19,944 nt of DNA from Bacteroidota bacterium (lineage in GTDB: Bacteria; Bacteroidota; Bacteroidia; Bacteroidales; VadinHA17), in assembly GCA_030613125.1 (NCBI GenBank), contig JAUWMO010000017.1:1-19944 (forward strand), in the 5' to 3' direction. The position numbers and the translations under genes are program-made. This document shows, one piece after another, positions 14,321 to 19,944 of this stretch (positions within the stretch are counted from its first letter, which is position 1; every line of letters starts with the position of its first letter). Under the pieces are notes generated by a model that worked only from the letters and a program-made list of their open reading frames with translations, was not told where the DNA came from and searched no databases.

Positions 14321-15193
14321 TTAGAGTAAATTTTTATTTTTTGTTGAGGATTTCAGATTCTTTAGTACCTTAAGAATAAGTGCCAGGCCCAGAAGGATTC
14401 CCATAAACAGTATAATTAAGGGTGAGCTGGACAGGTCCATGGTCCACGAAAAGTATAATCCCAAAATGGTAGCAATAGTCCCTATAATAAGCCCGATCAA
14501 AATTCTGAAAGACCACCTGGTAGTAAACAGAACAGAAATGGAGGCTGGGATAATAAGGAATGCAAATACTGTAAGTATCCCTCCTATACTTACGGCTTCA
14601 ACAACCACAATCCCGAAGGTGAAATAGAACAGAAAATCCCAGATTTTAGGGTGGTTTAATTGAGACTGATTGTTAGCATAGTGATTGGTAAGATCTTTAA
14701 ATTTGGACCTGAAAATATAGTGAAGTCCTCCTATGGTCAGTACAACAATAGCCAACCTCAATATCTGTGACCAACTTACCCAAAGTATACTGCCAGTAAG
14801 CATGTCATGAACATGCACATCCCCGCCGGCCCCTTTGTCAAGAATGATAACGACTCCTGTTGCCGCTACGGCATACGCTATCCCTATAATGGCCTCTAAC
14901 GTGATCCTGATATTCTTGTTTTTCAGCATAGTGAATAATCCGGCGGCCAAAATACAGAAAATGTAGGCCATAAGGCTTTTTGAATCATGTTCATACACAT
15001 GATCATGTGAACCTATATCCAGTTCGTGAAGAATTAAAGTTACAGCACTACCAAGCGCAGCGATCTGGGCCAGAGCAATATCAATAAAAATGATCTCCCT
15101 TTTAAGCACATGGATACCAAAGTAAACTGTGATACTGATTAACAGTAAACATGCAATAAGAGGTGCCAGCATGAATTCAAGTGCAGTCAGCAT
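14321..15193 (-). CDS. Metal ABC transporter permease, ABC-3 (ZnuB/TroC) family, second copy
   Basis: This 290-residue inner-membrane protein has about eight hydrophobic helices and the ABC-3 signature KREIIFIDIALAQIAALGS (about 31-49), in the first cytoplasmic loop, with GSILWVSW and SIGGILTVFAFLIIPAS further on. It should form the metal channel with the neighbouring permease. Two histidine-rich loops, SHDHVYEHD (about 62-70) and GGDVHVHD (about 123-130), could bind zinc at the periplasmic mouth. ATG 15193 overlaps the stop of the upstream permease by one base (TAATG), indicating translational coupling. It is the last gene of the operon. Zinc is favoured over manganese or iron by the His-rich loops and neighbours, but this is not proven. 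Confidence 0.9.
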   Translation of the reverse strand: MLTALEFMLAPLIACLLLISITVYFGIHVLKREIIFIDIALAQIAALGSAVTLILHELDIGSHDHVYEHDSKSLMAYIFCILAAGLFTMLKNKNIRITLEAIIGIAYAVAATGVVIILDKGAGGDVHVHDMLTGSILWVSWSQILRLAIVVLTIGGLHYIFRSKFKDLTNHYANNQSQLNHPKIWDFLFYFTFGIVVVEAVSIGGILTVFAFLIIPASISVLFTTRWSFRILIGLIIGTIATILGLYFSWTMDLSSSPLIILFMGILLGLALILKVLKNLKSSTKNKNLL

Positions 15194-16041
15194 TATAGAA
15201 TGTTTTGTGATGTATTAGCATTTTTATTTTTCATGGCCATTTTGAGAAAGGTCAGTAGAAATACGGTAATCCCCAACAGACAAACAATGGCAGGCCCGTT
15301 TGAAATGTTCAGGTTATAAGATAAATATATTCCAACAACAGAACCCAGTATTCCTATGATCCAACTCAAAATAAAACGGGTTTTCCAGTTACCTGTAAAT
15401 AAAGTGGCTGCCGCAGTGGGAGCAATAAGTAATATAAAAACCAGAAATATGCCTCCAACTGGTACGGCCTTAACTATGACCACTCCAAAGCTAATGTAGA
15501 ACAACAATTCATAAAGCCGGGTCCGACCCGGACTATACGGATAATCATTTGGTGATGAGGAGATACGAATAAAGTGTTTTCCAAATATGATATGTATAAC
15601 TCCAATAGCCAAAAACAGTAACAGAATTGACCATACTTTATCCCAGGTAACCCACAGTATATTCCCTGTAATCGTTTTAGTGATGAAATTGGAACCTCCC
15701 GGGATTTTTTCTGCAAGTAGTATTGCCAGCCCCAAACCGAGGCAGTAAATAATACCAATGATGGCTTCCTGCGGAATAAGTTGTTTCCTGAACTTTGTAA
15801 GGGCAAACAGGGAAATAATGCTCAGGGTAAAAACATAGGACAGTGCCTGAACAATAAAAGATTCTTCAGCGAATCCAATTAGCAACCCTATCATGGTTCC
15901 GAGAGCCGCTATTTGTGCAACTGCAATGTCAATAAAAATAATGCCTCTGGATAAAATATGATTTCCAAAATAACTGAGGATTCCAGCAAGGATGATACTG
16001 GCTGTTATGGGAGGGGCCAAAAACAGTAGATTGTCGAGCAT
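15193..16041 (-). CDS. Metal ABC transporter permease, ABC-3 (ZnuB/TroC) family, first copy
   Basis: This 282-residue paralogue of the downstream permease shares SRGIIFIDIAVAQIAALGT (about 31-49), a QEAIIGIIYCLG helix, GNILWVTWDKVW and KAVPVGGIFLVFILLIAPTAA. It lacks the His-rich loops of its partner. Two different ABC-3 permeases side by side, as in TroCD-type systems, suggest a heterodimeric membrane domain. ATG 16041 lies 12 bases after the stop of the binding-protein gene. No ATP-binding subunit gene accompanies the pair anywhere in the window. Confidence 0.9.
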   Translation of the reverse strand: MLDNLLFLAPPITASIILAGILSYFGNHILSRGIIFIDIAVAQIAALGTMIGLLIGFAEESFIVQALSYVFTLSIISLFALTKFRKQLIPQEAIIGIIYCLGLGLAILLAEKIPGGSNFITKTITGNILWVTWDKVWSILLLFLAIGVIHIIFGKHFIRISSSPNDYPYSPGRTRLYELLFYISFGVVIVKAVPVGGIFLVFILLIAPTAAATLFTGNWKTRFILSWIIGILGSVVGIYLSYNLNISNGPAIVCLLGITVFLLTFLKMAMKNKNANTSQNIL

Positions 16042-16053
16042 GAGATTTTGTTA

Positions 16054-17157
16054 TTAGTTTATGTTAGAGCCGATTTGCTCAATCCAGTAGTCAACCAGTT
16101 GGAAATTGTTATTAATTCTTGGCACACCCTCAACAAAAAGTGGTAAAAACAAAGCTTTAACGCCGGTTTTATCTTCAATCATCTGGGGAGATTTTTTCTC
16201 AAAATAGCTGGCTACCAGCATCAATGTAATGTTTTGATCTTTGATCATCTGTATAATGTGTTGAACATGTTTGGCTGAAGGGGGAATTCCGGGTTTAGGC
16301 TCGATGTAGCCAATGATTTCCAGGCCGAATGTTTCTGCAAGGTAGGCCCAGTTCTTATGATAAGCGACCACCTTTTTCCCTCGGAATGGGTAGGCTTTTT
16401 TCAACCATCCACCCAAGTCATTTATCAGTTTTTCTCCTTTGTATTCTTTGTCAAGAAATTCAAAGAATGTTTGATTGTCGAGCATTTTTGACAGTGTTTC
16501 ACCACCAAACATGTCCACCAGTTTATCACCAAAAAGTGCCCGATCCACCCTGTCAATGAAGGCATCTCTGTTCTTCCTATAATATTCTGAGTTTGCCGGA
16601 TCCACTTTCATAAGTCCAATCGTTATGTTTTCAGCCATGATCTTCCAGTTGAGGGGACTGGTATTGATATGAGGATTTCCCATCAGGTGCACATCACCTT
16701 CTGTCCGGTCTCCCTTTTCAACTTTTTGAAGGATGCTGACACCATCAGACACTGAAACAAAACCAATCTCACCATCCATGATTTGCTTATTATGCGCTTT
16801 ATCCAACAGGGTTGATGACCACATTTCCAGATCCATTCCGGTGGTGATCCATAGGTTGGCATTTTTTAATTGCATGGCATAACTGGGTTTTGGCGGGACA
16901 AAGTGTGGATCTTGTTCTCCTCTTGCAATAAACGATATTTCGGCATTTTCTCCTGCAATTTCCTTAGCAATGGTAGCATAATCGGAAAATGAACAAACGA
17001 TGTTAAGGGTTGTGCCTGACCGGTCGCCATGCCTTCGTGCCTGAGTTCTTTGCTGAGTTCTTTGCTGTGCATCTATAGTTGAGGTCTGTCCATACACCAA
17101 CAGAATCAAAATTATAGTTCTGATAACCAGTAATTTATTAATATATTGTAATTTCAT
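16054..17157 (-). CDS. Periplasmic metal-binding protein of an ABC transporter (ZnuA/TroA family)
   Basis: This 367-residue cluster A-I solute-binding protein starts with a signal peptide (residues 1-31: LLVIRTIILILLVYG...IDA) and then a Gln/Arg/Thr repeat linker (QQRTQQRTQARR). The TroA fold follows: VCSFSDYATIAKEIAG, then candidate metal ligands H85 (QDPHFVPPKPS), H163 (GNPHINTSP) and H267 (AYHKNWAYLAETFGL), with an acidic residue in the ASYFEKK/FVEG region as probable fourth ligand. Three histidines fit zinc or manganese. It would deliver metal from the periplasm to the two permeases encoded directly downstream. ATG 17157 is 22 bases after the stop of the outer-membrane protein gene, in the same operon. 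Confidence 0.9.
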   Translation of the reverse strand: MKLQYINKLLVIRTIILILLVYGQTSTIDAQQRTQQRTQARRHGDRSGTTLNIVCSFSDYATIAKEIAGENAEISFIARGEQDPHFVPPKPSYAMQLKNANLWITTGMDLEMWSSTLLDKAHNKQIMDGEIGFVSVSDGVSILQKVEKGDRTEGDVHLMGNPHINTSPLNWKIMAENITIGLMKVDPANSEYYRKNRDAFIDRVDRALFGDKLVDMFGGETLSKMLDNQTFFEFLDKEYKGEKLINDLGGWLKKAYPFRGKKVVAYHKNWAYLAETFGLEIIGYIEPKPGIPPSAKHVQHIIQMIKDQNITLMLVASYFEKKSPQMIEDKTGVKALFLPLFVEGVPRINNNFQLVDYWIEQIGSNIN

Positions 17158-17179
17158 AGTCCAATTGTTTAATGCTCAA

Positions 17180-18499
17180 TTAATATGCTTCATGTTTATG
17201 TGGGCCCATAGCCCAGCAGATTTGAATGATGAATGAATGGTCATGAGGGAGTAGACTGACAGGCGATGCCAATTCATCAAGTTTATTTCTCCAGTTGTAT
17301 TGGTATTGAAATCTTGTGAATACAAATTCACTCTGCCAGAAATCCAGGCAAACAGTATAATCCCATTCATACTGCCTGTTATCATAAGGAATTTCAGAAT
17401 AACCGATTCTTCCACTCAACCATAATCTGGCATTGAGTTTGTTCTGCACGGAGACATAAAACCCTTTACTTTGAATGGTTCCTGATTCCTCTTCCCTCCA
17501 GCTATAGAGGAATTCGGATTTCAGGTCAAAGGTCCTGTATTTTTCCCTGCCCAGGGGAACCCATTTATAATTCAGTCCGATGCTTCCAACATATGACTTG
17601 TTTGTTGTCGAAACATCATTTCTTCCGGAAGCACCACTAAGCCGGAATTCCAGATAACTGCTCTCAGTCAGGTCGTAATAATTTTTAAACTGGCCGGTAA
17701 ATAATAATCCTGTATTAAAGTCACTCGCAAAACTGAAATCATTGCCACCATTCATCATGGAGAAAGTTAATGAACTGGAATTTGAGAACAGAATTTTAGG
17801 AAGCAGGAAATCAGCGGCTAATCCTATACCACCCAATCCAGCATTGCTAAATAAATTTACCAGTGCTCTGGGCCGGTCAAACTGAGGTAAAGCATGGTCA
17901 TGGTATCTGTTGAGTGGACCAAATTCGGCATAATACTTCCCTACTTTCAGGTTCATATTCAATGGCAGGTTCAACCACTCCATATAAGCTTCTTCAATAC
18001 TTATGGCATTTGGAGTTACTGAGAGAAACGCCTTTCCCCTTGTAAATGGATCGAGGGGTGCAACCAGGGCCACCTCAACCTCCCGCATATAAAATCCATT
18101 ATTCCCATAAGAATCCAGGCTTGGTTCAGACAAATATGGATTATCAGATGAGCTTAAGGCGCCAAAAAAATCTCCGCCCAGACTGATATTGGGATTCAAT
18201 CCCTGTTGCTTTCGGGTTCCGCTATGAAACTTTTTTGAAATGTCAACTTTTTCTACTTTTTCTTTTTCTCCAAGCTGATTGGCCTGATCCAATAGTTTTT
18301 GAAATTCAGTTTCCTTGTCCTTAACTTCTATTTTTAACTGAATCTCACGAAGGATACTGTCAAGTCGCCGAATTTCATTTCTCAGGATTTTTATAGAATC
18401 CTGCTCAGGAGAGGATCCTGTGGATCGTGTCTGGGCTCTTCCCGGATGGTCTGGAAAAAATATAATTAAACAAATTAAGATTAGGGCATGTGATTTCAT
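17180..18499 (-). CDS. Outer-membrane beta-barrel protein of the metal-uptake operon
   Basis: From ATG 18499 the protein has 439 residues: a signal peptide (MKSHALILICLIIFFPDHPG, cleavage near RAQ), a coiled-coil segment (about 33-75, EIRRLDSILREIQLKIEVKD) and then a long series of amphipathic strands rich in aromatic residues, typical of a porin. HxH motifs occur in YHDHALPQ, PHDHSF and at the C-terminus (GPHKHEAY). A role as a zinc-responsive porin is inferred from its place just ahead of the ABC genes; no TonB box or plug is seen. I prefer ATG 18499 to the TTG at 18514 because it gives a clean signal peptide and has GGAGG 9 bases upstream, an unusually good Shine-Dalgarno for this phylum. 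Confidence 0.8.
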   Translation of the reverse strand: MKSHALILICLIIFFPDHPGRAQTRSTGSSPEQDSIKILRNEIRRLDSILREIQLKIEVKDKETEFQKLLDQANQLGEKEKVEKVDISKKFHSGTRKQQGLNPNISLGGDFFGALSSSDNPYLSEPSLDSYGNNGFYMREVEVALVAPLDPFTRGKAFLSVTPNAISIEEAYMEWLNLPLNMNLKVGKYYAEFGPLNRYHDHALPQFDRPRALVNLFSNAGLGGIGLAADFLLPKILFSNSSSLTFSMMNGGNDFSFASDFNTGLLFTGQFKNYYDLTESSYLEFRLSGASGRNDVSTTNKSYVGSIGLNYKWVPLGREKYRTFDLKSEFLYSWREEESGTIQSKGFYVSVQNKLNARLWLSGRIGYSEIPYDNRQYEWDYTVCLDFWQSEFVFTRFQYQYNWRNKLDELASPVSLLPHDHSFIIQICWAMGPHKHEAY

Positions 18500-18515
18500 T
18501 AATAATTCCTCCAAA

Positions 18516-18541
18516 AAGCTTGTTAGACATTAAACATGCTT
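18516..18541. repeat. Inverted repeat between the His-rich gene and the outer-membrane gene
   Basis: AAGCTTGTT (18516-18524) and AACATGCTT (18533-18541) pair at 8 of 9 positions around an 8-base loop. It lies 17 bases before ATG 18499 within the 78-base gap. It may be a transcript hairpin that sets the ratio of the two genes, or an operator. Confidence 0.45.
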
Positions 18542-18577
18542 AATAAAAACCAAGATAAGTGATTGGTGAACAGGCCT

Positions 18578-18949
18578 TTACCAGGAAGCAGAAGGTGGTG
18601 CGTGGTAATTTAGCAGGAAGTATAGATCAGCACCTTTATAGATTCTTATTAATGAGACCCTTCTAATATCACTGTACTTCAGTGAGATTAAAAGCAATAA
18701 AACAAGAACTGAAAGTGTGACAAATACAATAGACAACTGGGTCAGGATAAAATACTCAAAAGAGGAGTGCTCATGCTTCTGGAAGGGATCTCCCGGTTGA
18801 TCCTTTTTATAGGGGTGGGCATGTTTTTCAATAATCCCTGTAGGGAGCTTATGAAAATGCTGATTAATGCTGGAATTGCCTATTAGGCAAATAATTGCGA
18901 TGCCTAATAAAGGGCTAATGTACCTGATTATTTTCCTGATAAAAAACAT
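18578..18949 (-). CDS. Small His-rich inner-membrane protein, first gene of the metal operon
   Basis: This 123-residue protein has two hydrophobic helices (about 7-25 and 66-90) joined by a loop with three HxH motifs: H31/H33 (QHFHKLP), H43/H45 (EKHAHPY) and H59/H61 (QKHEHSS). The C-terminus ends in NYHAPPSASW. The loop pattern (HxHxLPxG, HAHPYKK, HxH) and the terminal APP motif are features of a small uncharacterised Bacteroidota family. The six paired histidines in a probably periplasmic loop suggest metal sensing or chaperoning; that is inference from composition and from its position 5' of a zinc-type uptake operon. Start is ATG 18949, 26 bases after an exact -7 element. Confidence 0.78.
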   Translation of the reverse strand: MFFIRKIIRYISPLLGIAIICLIGNSSINQHFHKLPTGIIEKHAHPYKKDQPGDPFQKHEHSSFEYFILTQLSIVFVTLSVLVLLLLISLKYSDIRRVSLIRIYKGADLYFLLNYHAPPSASW

Positions 18950-18975
18950 GAATTCCAGGATTAGTTATGATTATA

Positions 18976-18983
18976 CAAATATA
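18976..18983 (-). promoter_or_regulatory. Candidate -7 promoter element (TATATTTG) of the metal operon
   Basis: The minus strand reads TATATTTG, an exact TAnnTTTG match, 26 bases before ATG 18949. The inverted repeat TGTTG-N5-CAACA lies 22 bases upstream of it, covering the place where a -33 element would be. Confidence 0.45.
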
Positions 18984-19005
18984 CTTAGAATTAAGAAAGA
19001 TTGTA

Positions 19006-19020
19006 TGTTGTATAGCAACA
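19006..19020. promoter_or_regulatory. Candidate metalloregulator (Fur/Zur-type) operator ahead of the metal operon
   Basis: TGTTGTATAGCAACA is an inverted repeat with 5-bp arms around 5 bases. Its position just upstream of the -7 element of the metal operon, and between that operon and the divergent lipoprotein gene, is where a Fur-family repressor site would be expected. The arms are short and no Zur-box consensus for this lineage is available to me. Confidence 0.35.
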
Positions 19021-19129
19021 CGAATATTTGGATTCTTATTTTCATCTATTATCAGAAAAAAAATGGGCCAATTGTTTTATCTTCAAGCTTTGAAATTATT
19101 TCCTCAATTTTATTTAATAAATGATGGTT

Positions 19130-19944
19130 ATGAATAAATTAATCACCCTGTTATTACTTGTATTATTGGTTTCATGTGCAACCCAGGAAGGGGGGAAAAT
19201 TCCGGTTTATGCCTGGGTAAGTGGTAAAAGAAAAGTCACGGATAAAGAATTGAAAGCACAGTTCAAAGACCTGAAGAAGAAAGGGATCGATGGCATCCTG
19301 TTTAATGGTGGCCAGGATCCAGAAACCTATCGACGTGTTGGGAAAATTGTTAAAAAAACGGGCATGGAGTTTCATGCCTGGATACCTACACTCATCCAAC
19401 CTGACAACCCAAAACTTAAACATGAATGGTATGCTGTGAACGGCCTGGGGGAATCGGCCTATGATAAACCGGCCTATGTTGATCATTATAAATTTGTGTG
19501 CCCCAACCGCGAAGAGGTCTATGATTTTCTTGAAGAATTATACGGAAGTGTGGCGGATATACCTGATGTTGACGGAATACACCTCGATTTTATACAGTTT
19601 CCCGATGTGATTCTTGCCCGTGGGTTGTGGGGAAAATATGGTCTGGTGATGGACCGGGAATACCCGCAATTTGACTATTGCTATTGTGATAAATGTGTTT
19701 CTGATTTTATGGCACAAACAGATATCGATATTAAGACAGTGGAGGATCCTTCACAGGTGCAGGAATGGAAACAATTTCGCTACGACCTGATTACGGATCT
19801 TGTAAACCGTCTTTCTGAAATGGTGCATTCCAAAGACAAACAGTTTAATGCGGCTGTATTTCCCGGCCCGAATTCAATTGCAAAAAAAATTGTCCGGCAG
19901 GAATGGGATAAATGGGATTTGGATGCCTATTATCCCATGAACTA
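19130..19944 (+). CDS. Lipoprotein with glycosidase-like TIM barrel, C-terminus outside the window
   Basis: A frame open to the right edge encodes at least 271 residues. The N-terminus MNKLITLLLLVLLVSC is a lipoprotein signal with the modified cysteine at C16 (ATGs at 19121 and 19124 would add three or two residues; I prefer 19130 for the classical signal). The mature part shows TIM-barrel features: PVYAWVSG, GIDGILFNGG, EFHAWIPTL, VDGIHLDFIQFP (a strand of the kind that carries an acidic catalytic residue in family-10-like glycosidases) and a cysteine cluster, FDYCYCDKCVSDF, also seen in such proteins. It probably cleaves a glycan at the cell surface or periplasm; the substrate is unknown. 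It diverges from the metal operon. Confidence 0.75.
   Translation, partial: MNKLITLLLLVLLVSCATQEGGKIPVYAWVSGKRKVTDKELKAQFKDLKKKGIDGILFNGGQDPETYRRVGKIVKKTGMEFHAWIPTLIQPDNPKLKHEWYAVNGLGESAYDKPAYVDHYKFVCPNREEVYDFLEELYGSVADIPDVDGIHLDFIQFPDVILARGLWGKYGLVMDREYPQFDYCYCDKCVSDFMAQTDIDIKTVEDPSQVQEWKQFRYDLITDLVNRLSEMVHSKDKQFNAAVFPGPNSIAKKIVRQEWDKWDLDAYYPMN

Overview
The window reads as a chromosomal segment of a member of the Bacteroidota, probably a Bacteroidales- or Marinilabiliales-like lineage. This rests on three things: the order (upstream small protein)-mutL-rhomboid-rhomboid-endonuclease/exonuclease/phosphatase, which is familiar from that phylum; several exact TAnnTTTG -7 promoter elements 20-30 bases before start codons with few Shine-Dalgarno sequences; and small protein families that I associate only with that group. 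No rRNA, tRNA, CRISPR array, transposase or phage gene was found.

Layout. 1-224 (-): N-terminus of a Wzz-like membrane protein, cut by the edge. 343-2788 (-): tsaC (tRNA t6A), an LPS-core-type glycosyltransferase and dapD (lysine/diaminopimelate). 2941-4733 (+): a secreted hypothetical protein and a serine racemase/threonine dehydratase-type PLP enzyme. 4708-9864 (-): one long likely operon in the order small membrane protein, mutL, rhomboid, rhomboid with C-terminal extension, membrane-anchored EEP hydrolase. 10074-10121: a striking 48-bp perfect palindrome. 10135-10950 (-): voltage-gated-type ion channel with a C-terminal zinc ribbon. 11074-12612 (+): comM/yifB AAA+ ATPase. 12613-14320: an accessory-looking stretch with simple heptad repeats, a terminator, an AT-rich gene without a normal start codon, and two tiny divergent ORFs. 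14321-18949 (-): a five-gene metal (probably zinc) uptake operon made of a His-rich membrane protein, an outer-membrane beta-barrel, a periplasmic binding protein and two ABC-3 permeases, with no ATPase gene. 19130-19944 (+): start of a lipoprotein with a glycosidase-like TIM barrel, cut by the right edge.

Most of the window is housekeeping. The parts that deserve a second look are the 1.2-kb AT-rich island between comM and the metal operon, with its possible HEPN/Abi-like protein; the metal-uptake operon that lacks its ATPase and carries HxH motifs in three of its five proteins; and the triple-core palindrome at 10074-10121. I did not find a clear-cut novel defence or mobile system. The island is the only candidate and the evidence for it is limited.
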